The notes: generated from the letters alone by a model not told the origin. A stretch of DNA of 64,000 bases from JAIQET01 sp035542575 (GCA_035542575.1 DATKLE010000100.1:1-64000), one strand, 5' to 3'. Counted from the stretch's first letter, positions 1-9,283 are shown. Made by a program: numbers and translations.

Positions 1-1
1 C

Positions 2-970
2 TGGCTGTTCGTGGCGTTTTTCCTGGGATTTGCCATCAAGGTGCCGATGTTCCCCTTCCACACCTGGCTGCCGGATGCGCACGTCGAAGCGCCGACGGCG
101 GGTTCGGTCATCCTGGCCGGAGTTCTGCTGAAGATGGGGACGTACGGCTTCATCCGCTTCTCGCTGCCGTTCTTCCCCCAGGTGCTGTCCAGCTCAGAGA
201 CCTTGCTGAGCATGACCCCGCGCGGCTGGATGATTGGCCTCTCTATCGTAGCCATCATCTATGGCGCCCTCGTTTCGCTGATGCAGAAGGACATGAAGAA
301 GCTGGTGGCGTACTCGTCGGTAAGCCACTTGGGCTTCTGTACGCTGGGAATTTTTGTGCTCACTCCCCTGGGACTGAGCGGCTCGGTGCTGCAGCAGGTC
401 AATCACGGGATTTCGACGGGCGCGCTGTTCTTAATCGTGGGAATTCTGTACGAGCGCCGGCATACGCGCGAGATTGCCGAATACGGCGGCATCTCCAACG
501 TCATGCCGGTGTACGCCACCGTGACCATGATCATGTTCCTGTCTTCGATGGGCCTGCCCCTGCTGAATGGGTTCGTTGGGGAGTTCACCATTCTGCAGGG
601 AACCTTCATGGCCAACTGGAAGTGGGCGGCATGGGCGGTTCCGGGAGTGATTCTGGCAGCGGCCTATCTGTTGTGGCTCTACCAGCGGGTGTTCTTCGGG
701 ACGGTGACCAATCCGAAAAACGAGAAGCTCCACGACCTGACGCCGCGTGAGATTCTGACCTTCGCCCCGCTCATCGTCATGGCGTTCTGGATTGGGCTGT
801 ATCCCAAGCCGTTTTTCCAGATTCTGGAGCAGCCCGTAAACCAGATCGTGGAGAACTACCAAGCGGCGCAGGGAAGCGGAGTGAACGCCAAATCCCGGCC
901 CGAAGTGGTGCTCCCCGGAACGACGACTCCCGTGGCAGTTGCAGCCAACAACAGAAAGGGGCAGAAGTAA
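2..970 (+). CDS. nuoM: NADH-quinone oxidoreductase subunit M, 3' part
   Basis: Membrane subunit of respiratory complex I, one of the three antiporter-like subunits that pump protons while NADH is oxidised by quinone. The window opens inside the gene; the frame is open from base 2, and about 320 C-terminal residues are present. Family landmarks visible near the start are a PFHTWLPDAH motif, the conserved lysine-rich loop with KDMKKLVAYSSVSHLG, and a proline/glycine-rich segment around GLPLLNGFVGEF. These match the antiporter-type core (PF00361). Several hydrophobic helices follow and the end is a polar tail. The TAA stop is immediately followed by the GTG of nuoN, so the two are surely cotranscribed and probably translationally coupled. 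The 5' end, including the true start, lies outside the window. Confidence 0.96.
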   Translation, partial: WLFVAFFLGFAIKVPMFPFHTWLPDAHVEAPTAGSVILAGVLLKMGTYGFIRFSLPFFPQVLSSSETLLSMTPRGWMIGLSIVAIIYGALVSLMQKDMKKLVAYSSVSHLGFCTLGIFVLTPLGLSGSVLQQVNHGISTGALFLIVGILYERRHTREIAEYGGISNVMPVYATVTMIMFLSSMGLPLLNGFVGEFTILQGTFMANWKWAAWAVPGVILAAAYLLWLYQRVFFGTVTNPKNEKLHDLTPREILTFAPLIVMAFWIGLYPKPFFQILEQPVNQIVENYQAAQGSGVNAKSRPEVVLPGTTTPVAVAANNRKGQK

Positions 971-2515
971 GTGGGCGGCATCTCACAATTCTTCACCGCC
1001 ACCGACTATCTGATGTCGCTGCCCATCGTCCTGCTCACGCTGTTCGCGCTGGGCATTCTGCTGATTGATTTGATGGTGCCGGCCGAGTGGAAGTGGGCCA
1101 ACGCGGTGACCGCGTTCGTCGGGATCGGCTTTTCAGCCGCAGGGGTGGTGAAGATTCAGTTGGCACTGGATCGCGTCGGACTCAGCGGCCAGTCGGCCTT
1201 CATGAGCTCGATGGGAGTGGACCACTACGCGATCTATTTCTGGTATCTGTTCCTGGCCGGGGCGGCGATCGCCGTCCTGATGTCGGTGCGCTACCTGGAG
1301 ATTGAGCGCGAACACCATGGCGAGTTCTATTCCCTGATCCTGTTCTCCGTGGTGGGCATGATGTGCATGGCCTCGGGTTTCGACATCGTGCTCATCTTCA
1401 TCGGGCTGGAGTTGATGGCGATTTCGACCTATGTGCTGGTGGGTTTTCTGCGTACCGACCGGCGGTCGAACGAAGCTTCACTGAAATACCTGCTGTTAGG
1501 CGCGTTCTCCTCCGGCATATTCGCCTACGGGCTGTCATTGTTCTATGGACTCACCGGGAGCACCAACCTGATCGTGATTGAACAGCACTTGGCAGCGCAG
1601 GTCGAGGCCAACCGCGGCCAGGTGGCTCCGGTAGCGATTCTGGCCCTGCTGACCACAGCTACAGGCTTGCTGTTCAAGATTGCGGCCATCCCCTTCCATC
1701 AATGGGCGCCGGACGCCTACGAAGGCGCGCCGACCAGCATTACAGGCTTCATGTCGGTGGCGGTGAAGGCAGCGGCCTGGGCCATGTTGCTCCGCATTAT
1801 TCTTTGGGGGCTCTACCCGTTGCGCACGGTGTGGGTACCGCTGATAGTGTTTGTCTCGATTGCCACCATGACAGGAGCCAACCTGGCGGCGCTGACGCAG
1901 AGCAACCTCAAACGGCTGCTGGCGTACTCGTCCATCGCCCACGTCGGCTACATGCTGCTGGGCCTGGTTGCGCTGGGTTCAGTGGAAGTGGGGGCGCCGG
2001 CGTTCTTCGACGGTTTCAAAGGGATCCTGCTGTACCTGCTGGTGTACACCTTCATGAACCTGGGCGCCTTCGCGGTGATTACTTCGCTGCGGCAGCGCGA
2101 CGTGATCGGCGACGAACTGGACGACATCGCCGGGCTGTATCAGCGGGCCCCGACCGAATCCGTACTGATGTTGATCTTTCTGCTGTCCCTGGCGGGCATC
2201 CCTCCCCTGGCGGGCTTCTACGGGAAGTATTTCATCTTCCTCAGCCTGATCGAGAGTAGTCACTACGTGCTGGCATCGCTGGCAGTGCTCTACGCCTTGT
2301 TTGGGCTCTACTATTACATGAAGATCGCGAACGCCATGTTCATGCGCGAGGCCATGGACAAGACCCGGCTTCCGCTCAGCGCCGGCATGCGCGTGGCGCT
2401 GGGAGTGACGGCGTTCGGAACTGTCTTCATTGGCGTGCTGCCGGAGTACTTCATCAAGGCCGTAACCTGGTCGTTGCCCATCGCGCAGGCTTCCGTGGCA
2501 CGGCTGATGCGATAA
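971..2515 (+). CDS. nuoN: NADH-quinone oxidoreductase subunit N
   Basis: Last antiporter-like membrane subunit of complex I, 514 residues, the usual size. The GTG start directly abuts the nuoM stop, and the AGAAAGGGGC stretch at the end of nuoM can serve as ribosome binding site. The protein is hydrophobic throughout, with about 14 predicted helices. It carries the family motifs PFHQWAPDAYEGAPTSITGF and LKRLLAYSSIAHVGYMLLG, the latter holding the conserved Lys of the proton path. The C-terminal third has the typical SLAGIPPLAGFYGKYFIF segment. As last nuo gene it is followed after 47 bases by ATP synthase accessory genes, an order that places respiration and ATP synthesis in one transcription unit. 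Confidence 0.97.
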   Translation: MGGISQFFTATDYLMSLPIVLLTLFALGILLIDLMVPAEWKWANAVTAFVGIGFSAAGVVKIQLALDRVGLSGQSAFMSSMGVDHYAIYFWYLFLAGAAIAVLMSVRYLEIEREHHGEFYSLILFSVVGMMCMASGFDIVLIFIGLELMAISTYVLVGFLRTDRRSNEASLKYLLLGAFSSGIFAYGLSLFYGLTGSTNLIVIEQHLAAQVEANRGQVAPVAILALLTTATGLLFKIAAIPFHQWAPDAYEGAPTSITGFMSVAVKAAAWAMLLRIILWGLYPLRTVWVPLIVFVSIATMTGANLAALTQSNLKRLLAYSSIAHVGYMLLGLVALGSVEVGAPAFFDGFKGILLYLLVYTFMNLGAFAVITSLRQRDVIGDELDDIAGLYQRAPTESVLMLIFLLSLAGIPPLAGFYGKYFIFLSLIESSHYVLASLAVLYALFGLYYYMKIANAMFMREAMDKTRLPLSAGMRVALGVTAFGTVFIGVLPEYFIKAVTWSLPIAQASVARLMR

Positions 2516-2562
2516 AGCAGACCTCGGACCTCAGGCTTCGGACTTCTCGAGGTTGTGGCCTC

Positions 2563-2793
2563 ATGCCGTCCCCTGGTGAGAATCCCGAAAAGAAGAACCT
2601 CTGGCTGCAGATCGCCAAGTACAGCCAGCTAGCATTTATCTTTCCGGCGGCCACGGTGGCAGGCTGGCTGATCGGCGTGGCGCTGGATCGCTGGCTGCAC
2701 ACGACCTGGCTGTACCTGGTGGGGCTGGTCCTCGGGATCGTAGCCGGGTTTGTCGAGTTAATCCGTGCGGTGACCTCCTCTGACGCTGAGTAG
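2563..2793 (+). CDS. AtpZ/AtpI-family F0F1 ATPase accessory protein
   Basis: A 76-residue protein with a short charged N-terminus and two transmembrane helices separated by a basic loop (GVALDRWLHT). This is the layout of the AtpZ / ATPase gene 1 family (PF09527), small proteins encoded just ahead of atpI and atpB and thought to help assemble the c-ring or carry divalent cations. It lies 47 bases after nuoN and 46 bases before atpI, on the same strand. The ATG start gives a typical KKNLWLQIAKYSQLAF opening. The function is inferred from family and position; the sequence alone shows only a two-helix membrane protein. Confidence 0.82.
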   Translation: MPSPGENPEKKNLWLQIAKYSQLAFIFPAATVAGWLIGVALDRWLHTTWLYLVGLVLGIVAGFVELIRAVTSSDAE

Positions 2794-2810
2794 CGGGGGA
2801 ACGCCCCGCT
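2792..2810 (+). other. Stem-loop over the atpZ-like stop codon
   Basis: AGCGGGG at 2792-2798 pairs with CCCCGCT at 2804-2810 around a five-base loop. There is no T-run, so it is not a classical terminator; it could damp read-through or protect the upstream message. The first bases overlap the TAG stop of the preceding gene. Confidence 0.45.
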
Positions 2811-2828
2811 TCAGGCATTGCGATCCGG

Positions 2829-2834
2829 TATATT
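2829..2834 (+). promoter_or_regulatory. Possible -10 element ahead of atpI
   Basis: TATATT lies six bases before the ATG at 2840 in otherwise GC-rich DNA. If it is a real -10 hexamer, the transcript would begin at or close to the A of the start codon, giving a leaderless message. No convincing -35 box is seen. The alternative is chance, or that translation starts further downstream. Confidence 0.3.
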
Positions 2835-2839
2835 CTGCG

Positions 2840-3337
2840 ATGTGTATTTGGGGTGAACAACTCGGCAAGTCACGGGCCGCAGGCTGCACCTCAGAGAATT
2901 TGAAATCCGAACCTGCCACCACCGAGCCCGGTTCTGTGTCCGAGTCCTTCTACTCGGGCGCGCTCACCCGTATCTCTCGTTTCATGGTTGTGCTCGCGGT
3001 CTTGTGTGCCGCAGGGGCCTGGTGGCGGTTCGGATGGCCTGCGGCCCTGGGCCTGGTCAGCGGGTGCGCAATTGCGTATCTGAACTTCCACTGGTTGAAA
3101 CGAGTGGTTGATGCGCTTGCCGAAGGTGTCACCCGCTCCGGCCAGCGCCCATCGGGGGGCAGGGTGGTTCTGCGCTTTGTGCTGCGCTATCTGCTCGCGG
3201 TAGCGGCGGCCTACGTGCTCTTTCGCCTTGCGCCCGCTACCATGGCTGGGTTCCTGGCGGGATTGTTCCTGCCGGTGGGCGCAATCCTGTGCGAGGCTGC
3301 GTACGAGGTCCAGGCGGCGTTGTTTCGGGGAATGTAA
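2840..3337 (+). CDS. atpI: ATP synthase subunit I
   Basis: A 165-residue membrane protein with four hydrophobic segments (roughly residues 48-62, 68-86, 113-130 and 133-150), matching the ATP synthase I family (PF03899). It is proposed to act as a chaperone for c-ring assembly; it is not part of the finished enzyme. The first 33 residues are polar and not typical of the family, and no Shine-Dalgarno sequence precedes this ATG. The real start could therefore lie further inside, for example a TTG or GTG codon around residues 21-33. In most bacteria atpB and atpE follow at once. Here the next gene is a secreted phosphoesterase, and atpB lies about 56 kb away at 59122. Confidence 0.85.
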   Translation: MCIWGEQLGKSRAAGCTSENLKSEPATTEPGSVSESFYSGALTRISRFMVVLAVLCAAGAWWRFGWPAALGLVSGCAIAYLNFHWLKRVVDALAEGVTRSGQRPSGGRVVLRFVLRYLLAVAAAYVLFRLAPATMAGFLAGLFLPVGAILCEAAYEVQAALFRGM

Positions 3338-3393
3338 GGGTAAGGGCACCGGCCCGGAGACGAAAGTCTCTGTCTGCGGATGTCCTCAACGGC

Positions 3394-3409
3394 TGGCAAG
3401 GCAATTGCT
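3394..3409 (+). promoter_or_regulatory. Sigma-54-like -24/-12 promoter sequence
   Basis: TGGCAAGGCAATTGCT matches the RpoN consensus TGGCACG-N4-TTGCW at every position except one, with the GG and GC doublets at the correct spacing. It points toward the phosphoesterase gene and lies 230 bases before its start, which leaves a long leader. The match is by eye only. Confidence 0.5.
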
Positions 3410-3510
3410 TTCAAGTAGATCGGCAGACGGGGGTGTCTGCCGGAGCGGGTAACTCGACCAGGCTCTTACGGTCAGCCTAGGGCGGACGTATGCGAAAGGT
3501 TTGCCCTTAA

Positions 3511-3528
3511 GGGACAAGACTTTGCACA
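3511..3528. promoter_or_regulatory. Copy of the ACAA/GCAA-N4-TTGCACA palindrome
   Basis: GGGACAA-GACT-TTGCACA resembles the perfect 7-4-7 palindrome at 14709-14726. The right arm is identical and the left arm is degenerate. It lies 110 bases before the phosphoesterase start. Confidence 0.35.
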
Positions 3529-3638
3529 TTGAGAAGCCCGCCCGCAGTCGTCCAGAATTCAACCGCCGTTTCTCCGCAGTGTCCCTGCGCAAGTGAAGCG
3601 AGAACGTAGTTGTTTTCCTTATGTGTTCTGAGGACCCA

Positions 3639-6600
3639 ATGAGACTTAGTAGCCGGTTTGAGAAGCGAAATCTTTGCGCTGCTCTGGCGCTCGTCGTGGC
3701 ACTCATGTGCTTCGTTCCTTTTGGTTATTCCCAAGGGGTCTCACAAGCTGCTCAGGGGGGACAAACCGTGCCCACGGACCTGAGCGTGATCAAGCACGTG
3801 GTTTTCATCGTTCGGGAGAACCGGTCCTTCGACAATTTGTTTGGGACCTTCCCGGGAGCCAACGGCGCCACCACGGGAAAGATGTCCACCGGGCTGGTGG
3901 TCCCGTTGAAGGCTGCGCCCGACGCGTACGCGCACGACATCTGTCACGGATGGGGCTGTTTCATTCAGGCCATTGACAACGGCAAGATGGATGGGTTCGA
4001 CCTGCTGGACGCAGGTTCACCGTGCAACGTGAATGGTGATTTCGAGTGCTACACCCAGCAAAATCAAGGCGACATCCCAAACTACTGGTACTTCGCGAGC
4101 AATTTTGTGCTTGCCGACAATTTCTTTACCTCGAATAAGGCTTCCACCAGTCCCAACCACCTGTACACGGTGGGCGCGCAATCGGCGGGCGTCATTACCA
4201 ATGCCCCTTCCGGTTGCGATTCGCCGACGAACGTGGTGCTGGCGGTCATTGACGGCAGCGGAAACTTCTCCTCCAAGTTCCCCTGCATCGAAATGCCCAC
4301 CTTGATGGATGAGCTCGAGACCGCGGGAGTGACCTGGAAATACTATGTAGACCCCAAAATCCCCTTCAACTCCATGGAGTTGATCAGTCACCTCCGCTTT
4401 GGTCCCCTCTGGGCCAAGAACGTATCCGACAAGCAGTTCGTCACCGACGTCCAGAACGGGAACCTGCCGCAAGTCAGTTGGCTGATGGCCACAGGAGAAG
4501 CTACCGACCATCCACCCTATAGTTTGTGCTTTGGGGAAAACTACACCGTCAATGCCATCAACGCCATCATGAACTCGAAGTACTGGACCACGGAGCCGAC
4601 CGCGATTTTCATCGTGTGGGACGACCCCGGCGGCTTCTACGATCACGTGTCTCCGCCCATCGTGGACCAGTACGGCTTGAGCATGCGTTCGCCCCTGATC
4701 GTGATTTCTCCCTATGCCAAGCAGGGCTCGATCAGCAGCGAGCAGTATGAGTTTTCCTCGGTGCTGCTTTTCATCGAGGACCTGTTCAATCTGCCGCATC
4801 TGACCAATCGCGACGATCCGACTTTGACCAACCACATCGCGGCGGACCCTGCCATTTTCGACTTCAACCAGGGCCCGCGGGGCCCGGTGACACGCCCGCT
4901 GCGACAGTGCTCCCCGGCCTCCACCACCGACTTGACCTTTTACCAGACGCAGCCGGTAGGGGTGCCCAGCCCGGTGTCGTCCGTGGTAGTACGTAATTTC
5001 AGCACCACCTCCAAGCTCAACTTCTCCAGTATCAGTCTTACCGGTTCTTCCGACTTCAGCCAGACCAATTCCTGCGCCAACGGGGTGGGAACCCTGGTGG
5101 GAGAGGTTCCGCGGAATTGCGCGGTGAGCGTTACCTTCACGCCCAGCAGCTCCGGGCCCAAGACCGCTACCCTGACCCTGGTGGATAACGATCCCACCAG
5201 TCCGCAAATGGTCAACATCACTGGAGTGGGCACCAACGTCGCCTTGAACCCGACCCTGCTGAACTTCGGCATCCAGACAGTGTTCCTGAGCGGTGTGTCG
5301 CAGATGGCGAGCCTCACCAATTCGGGCACGGCGCCGGTGACGATCTCGAGTATCGCGGCCAGTGGGGACTATTCTCAATCCAACGACTGTCCGGCGAGTC
5401 TGGGGGCGGGTGCGAGCTGCACAATCAATGCGGTATTTACTCCGACTGCGACAGGTACGCGCTACGGCACAGTCACGGTCACCGACAGCGACGGCGGCAG
5501 CCCGCATGTGCTGGGCTTGACCGGAGTGGGCACACAAGTCTCGGTGAATCCCCCCAGTCTCACCTTCGGCAACCAGGCGGTTGGCACCATCAGTCCGCCT
5601 CAACCGGTCACTCTGACCAATGTCGGCACCTCAAGCTTGCCCATCAACACCATCACGATCACGGGCAACAACAGCGAGCAACCCGGTACGAATACTCTGA
5701 ACTTCCGGCAGGTGAACAACTGCGGAAGCAGTCTGGCCCCAGGAGCGGGGTGCACCATTAACGTGCGTTTCTCTCCCGTCGTCTCCGGCCCCCTGGAGGG
5801 CAACCTCTCGGTATTTGAGTGCGCCCCGAATGTCAACGGGTCCTGCCTCGTGGCTGACAGCCCGCAGGTGATTTCCCTGGCAGGAACCGCTACGGCATCG
5901 CTGAACAACCCCATCCCATTGCTTTCCCAGGCCTTCTCGCCCGCCAGTGTTTCGCCGGGCAGCGGCAATACGAATGTGACGGTGCGAGGTACTAACTTTG
6001 TGGGGACGTCGAAAGTTAACTGGAATGGCTCTCCGCTGGCGACGACGTTTGTCAGCGGACGTCAGCTCACAGCAATCGTGCCCAGCAGCAACCTTGCGGC
6101 GCCGGGTACGGGAAGGATTACGGTTACCACTCCAGTCCCTGGCGGCGGCGTTTCCAATCTCGGGTATTTCCAGGTGTCCAATCCCGGCACCAGCATCGCC
6201 CTAGTGCGGTCCGACCTCGCCGTGGGCAACGGCCCGCAGGGTATCGCGGTCGGAGATTTCAACAACGACGGCAGCCTTGACCTGGTGGTTCTGAACACTA
6301 CCGACAGCACCGCCAGTGTATTGCTGGGCAACGGCACCGGCCAATTCACGGTGACACCGGCATTCTGCACCTGGACCCAGAGTAGCGGCGCCTGTACTGC
6401 AGCCGGGCCGGTGGCAGCTGCTGTGGGGGATTTCAATGGTGACGGCAAGCTTGACTTCGTGGTGGCGAACAACTTTGCCAACCGCCTGACCATTTTCATG
6501 GGAAATGGCGATGGCACCTTCGTTCAGGGAGTGAGCCAGCCTGCGGTTTGGCCATCCAGTGTGGCCGTGGCGGATTTCAATCGCGACGGAAAACTGGATC

Positions 6601-7244
6601 TGATATGCCCCAACAGCGTAGTTCCGACGATCTCCATCATGTTAGGGAATGGCGACGGCACGTTCCTTGATGCGAGCACTCCTCCGCTGGTCGGAGTGGG
6701 ACCCGTCGGGGTGGCACTCGGCGACTTCAATGCCGACAACAAGGTGGATGCGGCGATCGCCGATTCGACGGCCAACAACGTGGCCGTACTCAGGGGCCAG
6801 GGGGACGGCAGCTTCAAAATCGGCACCAAGACAACCACCGGCGCCAAACCGGTGGCCATCGCTGCGGCCGACTTGAATGGCGATGGGATCATTGACTTGG
6901 TCACCGTCAATCAGACCGCTAACACAATCTCCGTGCTGCGCGGAAACACCAACGGAACCTTCACCCTGGTGAATTCCTACGCCACCGGGCAAGCTCCGGC
7001 CGCTGTCGTGTTGGGCGACTTTAACGCCGACAACAAGCTGGATGTGGTAGTGACCAATTCGACGAGTAATTCCGTCTCCATTCTGCTCGGCAATGGAGAT
7101 GGCACGTTCCAGCCCCACAAGGATCGCTTGGTCGGCTCAAAGCCGGTGGGGATTGTGGCTGGGGACTTCAACAAGGACGGAAAGCTCGACCTTGCAGTGG
7201 CCAACCAGCTTGGGAATAGCGTCTCCATCCTGCGGCAACAGTGA
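3639..7244 (+). CDS. Secreted phosphoesterase with choice-of-anchor and FG-GAP repeats
   Basis: Predicted exported hydrolase of 1201 residues. The ATG at 3639 is preferred over an in-frame ATG at 3621 because GAGGA sits just ahead of it and it opens with a clean signal peptide (basic stretch, then ALALVVALMCFVPFG). Residues about 50-420 form a phosphoesterase domain of the phospholipase C/acid phosphatase type (PF04185), with the RENRSFDNLFG metal-site motif near residue 60 and DDPGGFYDHV near 330. Next come about three immunoglobulin-like choice-of-anchor D (ASPM/SPD-2/Hydin-type) repeats, then an IPT/TIG-like domain, then seven or so FG-GAP/VCBS repeats with DFNNDG-type calcium loops filling the last 340 residues. 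The repeats probably form a beta-propeller for binding surfaces or polymers. The substrate is unknown; a phospholipid or phosphate ester is likely. Confidence 0.88.
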   Translation: MRLSSRFEKRNLCAALALVVALMCFVPFGYSQGVSQAAQGGQTVPTDLSVIKHVVFIVRENRSFDNLFGTFPGANGATTGKMSTGLVVPLKAAPDAYAHDICHGWGCFIQAIDNGKMDGFDLLDAGSPCNVNGDFECYTQQNQGDIPNYWYFASNFVLADNFFTSNKASTSPNHLYTVGAQSAGVITNAPSGCDSPTNVVLAVIDGSGNFSSKFPCIEMPTLMDELETAGVTWKYYVDPKIPFNSMELISHLRFGPLWAKNVSDKQFVTDVQNGNLPQVSWLMATGEATDHPPYSLCFGENYTVNAINAIMNSKYWTTEPTAIFIVWDDPGGFYDHVSPPIVDQYGLSMRSPLIVISPYAKQGSISSEQYEFSSVLLFIEDLFNLPHLTNRDDPTLTNHIAADPAIFDFNQGPRGPVTRPLRQCSPASTTDLTFYQTQPVGVPSPVSSVVVRNFSTTSKLNFSSISLTGSSDFSQTNSCANGVGTLVGEVPRNCAVSVTFTPSSSGPKTATLTLVDNDPTSPQMVNITGVGTNVALNPTLLNFGIQTVFLSGVSQMASLTNSGTAPVTISSIAASGDYSQSNDCPASLGAGASCTINAVFTPTATGTRYGTVTVTDSDGGSPHVLGLTGVGTQVSVNPPSLTFGNQAVGTISPPQPVTLTNVGTSSLPINTITITGNNSEQPGTNTLNFRQVNNCGSSLAPGAGCTINVRFSPVVSGPLEGNLSVFECAPNVNGSCLVADSPQVISLAGTATASLNNPIPLLSQAFSPASVSPGSGNTNVTVRGTNFVGTSKVNWNGSPLATTFVSGRQLTAIVPSSNLAAPGTGRITVTTPVPGGGVSNLGYFQVSNPGTSIALVRSDLAVGNGPQGIAVGDFNNDGSLDLVVLNTTDSTASVLLGNGTGQFTVTPAFCTWTQSSGACTAAGPVAAAVGDFNGDGKLDFVVANNFANRLTIFMGNGDGTFVQGVSQPAVWPSSVAVADFNRDGKLDLICPNSVVPTISIMLGNGDGTFLDASTPPLVGVGPVGVALGDFNADNKVDAAIADSTANNVAVLRGQGDGSFKIGTKTTTGAKPVAIAAADLNGDGIIDLVTVNQTANTISVLRGNTNGTFTLVNSYATGQAPAAVVLGDFNADNKLDVVVTNSTSNSVSILLGNGDGTFQPHKDRLVGSKPVGIVAGDFNKDGKLDLAVANQLGNSVSILRQQ

Positions 7245-7252
7245 GATGCGTT

Positions 7253-9283
7253 TTATTCCGGCAAGTGCGTAGGCCGAGAGGGGTCGTGGTTGGCAAGAGC
7301 CTTCAGTCGTTCCGCCTCGTCGCGCTCGTGGCTAGCCTCAGGCTGCAGCCCTAACGCGGAGTACACATTCGCCAGGAAGCGGTGAGCGTCCACCGAGTCC
7401 GGATCGAGCGTGGTTGCCTTCTGCAGGTAGGAAAGGGCATCGGCTGGATGTCCCTGCATCCCCAGAAAACGTCCGGCGAATAGGTTGGCACGGAAGTCAT
7501 CGGGGGCTTGCTCCACCGCCGTCTTGAACTCCTGCGTTGCGTCGGCGACTCGCTGCAACCGCTCATACACAATGCCCAGTTGCAAGTGAAGGTCAGCCCC
7601 ATTGGAAGAGTGCGCGATCGCCAGTTGAAATTCAGATGCCGCCGCCGCCCAATCCTCATTGGCCATTAAGGCTTGGGCCAGGCGGGTGTGCGCCAGGCCT
7701 GCCCGAGGCATCAGCTCGACAGCCTTCCGCAAGATGGGGATCGATGCCTGAATTCGCCTCGACTGAAGCAACGCATTCCCCAGCTCCGAATAGACCAACC
7801 CTGCCTCCGGGTCTAACTTGATTGCCCGTTCGAGTTTCGGAATGGCTTCCTGATACTGCTCGTCCTCGATGGCGATCAGGCCCTCGTGCATCAGATTGGC
7901 CACTTCGATGCGGTCTTTCGGATCGGCGCCGGTCGCTTGCGTGTTCTCATTCCCTGCACCAGCGTCAGCCGTCGCATAGCCCAAAGCATGCAGGCTCTCC
8001 GCAGCCTTGGCGTCCACTTGCGGCGTAGCGGCTGCGCCGCCACGCGTCTTCTGGAAGAATTCTTCCAGTTGAGACGCCATAGTATCGGCGACCGCGCTGG
8101 CGTTGGCCGACAGGTTATGCCGTGCCTGTGGATCCGCCGCTTCGTCGTATAACTCCCGTCTGGGTGCCTGGATGTAAAGGAACCTTCCCGCTCGCCAGGA
8201 GCGGAGCACGCTCCACCCAAAGGCAATGTGAGCGTACTGCGACTCGGCATAGATTGGACGATCCGCGGCCTTCGCGGCCTGTGTGGAACTGGGTTCGCTC
8301 GAGGCCTGCTGTGCCATCAGGCTGGAAAGAGACTGTCCCTGCATTTCAGGGGGAGCCGTAATCCCTAACACCTGCAGGATGGTAGGGGCCACGTCCGCCA
8401 ACCCCGCCCGGGCCTCCACCCGCGCCCCCGCGTAACGTTGTCCGGGAAGTTTGAACACGAGGGGTACGTGGATCGTCTCATCGTAAACGAACACGCCATG
8501 CCTGTACTCCCCGTGCTCGCCAAAGGCTTCACCATGATCGGCCATCACCGCGACGATCGCGTTGTCGTAGAGTCCGTCGGTGTGCAAGCGCGCCAGCAAC
8601 CTCCCTAGGGCAGCGTCCGAGTAGGCGATCTCGCCGTCGTAGAGGTCGGACGCATAGCGGCTCTTATAGGGTTCAGGGGGATCGTAGGGATCGTGCGGAT
8701 CGTAAACATGGACCCACAGAAACACCGGCCGCTGCGGATGTTTGTCGAGCCAGTCAATGGCATGGTCAACGACCACGTCGGCGCGCCGTTCCATGCTCTG
8801 GTAGCGGTCTTCCCCGGTTCGGCGATGGTGAAAACCCGCGTCATAGATATCAAACCCGCGCTCGAAGCCGCGCGCGGTACCCGCTTGCGGATCCAACACT
8901 ACACCGCCCACGAACGCCCCAGTTGCGTAACCCTGCTGGTGCAGGAGCTCTGGAAGATACGGAATGCCTGGCGCCAGCGGGTCCCCCAGGTCAATCACAT
9001 GATTGAACTGCGGATAAGTGCCAGTCAGAATGCTAGCGTGCGAGGGAGTGGTCAGCGGAACATGGGCGTAGGCACGGGGAAACACGATCCCCTGGCGGGC
9101 CAGGGCATCCAGGTTTGGGGTGAGTCCTCGGGGGCAACCGAGGAAACCCATGCGGTCCGCGCGGGTAGTGTCCAATGTGATGAGCACGACGCTGGGCGGC
9201 GGCATACCCGGCCGCGCCGGAGCCGCGTCGGCCGCGCAGCCGGCCAACATCAACACGCACAGAGCCCGCCGAAGAACCCACAT
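7253..9283 (-). CDS. Sulfatase-superfamily lipoprotein with TPR repeats
   Basis: A 676-residue protein: a lipobox LAGC with the lipidated Cys at position 16, an alkaline phosphatase/sulfatase-fold domain (about residues 30-400), and a TPR solenoid (about 470-670). Metal-site residues are visible in VLITLDTTRAD and MADHGEAFGEHGE. The nucleophile motif reads T-T-P-S-H (residues 78-82) where true sulfatases have C/S-x-P-S-R, so formylglycine formation is impossible and a Thr nucleophile, as in phosphotransferases of the superfamily, is likely. The start at 9283 is chosen because the longer reading frame would begin inside the transcription terminator of the upstream gene. Its 3' end converges with the phosphoesterase gene 8 bases away. 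Confidence 0.85.
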   Translation of the reverse strand: MWVLRRALCVLMLAGCAADAAPARPGMPPPSVVLITLDTTRADRMGFLGCPRGLTPNLDALARQGIVFPRAYAHVPLTTPSHASILTGTYPQFNHVIDLGDPLAPGIPYLPELLHQQGYATGAFVGGVVLDPQAGTARGFERGFDIYDAGFHHRRTGEDRYQSMERRADVVVDHAIDWLDKHPQRPVFLWVHVYDPHDPYDPPEPYKSRYASDLYDGEIAYSDAALGRLLARLHTDGLYDNAIVAVMADHGEAFGEHGEYRHGVFVYDETIHVPLVFKLPGQRYAGARVEARAGLADVAPTILQVLGITAPPEMQGQSLSSLMAQQASSEPSSTQAAKAADRPIYAESQYAHIAFGWSVLRSWRAGRFLYIQAPRRELYDEAADPQARHNLSANASAVADTMASQLEEFFQKTRGGAAATPQVDAKAAESLHALGYATADAGAGNENTQATGADPKDRIEVANLMHEGLIAIEDEQYQEAIPKLERAIKLDPEAGLVYSELGNALLQSRRIQASIPILRKAVELMPRAGLAHTRLAQALMANEDWAAAASEFQLAIAHSSNGADLHLQLGIVYERLQRVADATQEFKTAVEQAPDDFRANLFAGRFLGMQGHPADALSYLQKATTLDPDSVDAHRFLANVYSALGLQPEASHERDEAERLKALANHDPSRPTHLPE

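Larger units (their letters stand above)
3338..3638 (+). other. Intergenic region ahead of the phosphoesterase gene
   Basis: No credible gene is seen. The region holds a sigma-54-like promoter sequence (3394-3409), a perfect 10-base palindrome CCCTTAAGGG (3504-3513), and one copy of the GCAA-N4-TTGC-type palindrome found elsewhere in the window (3511-3528). The density of control elements suggests a regulated promoter for the gene at 3639. Confidence 0.6.

Noticed and set aside
4017..5603. A 528-residue minus-strand frame inside the phosphoesterase gene
   Set aside because: The plus strand has continuous domain structure; the antisense frame is Arg/His/Gly-rich without any recognisable motif.
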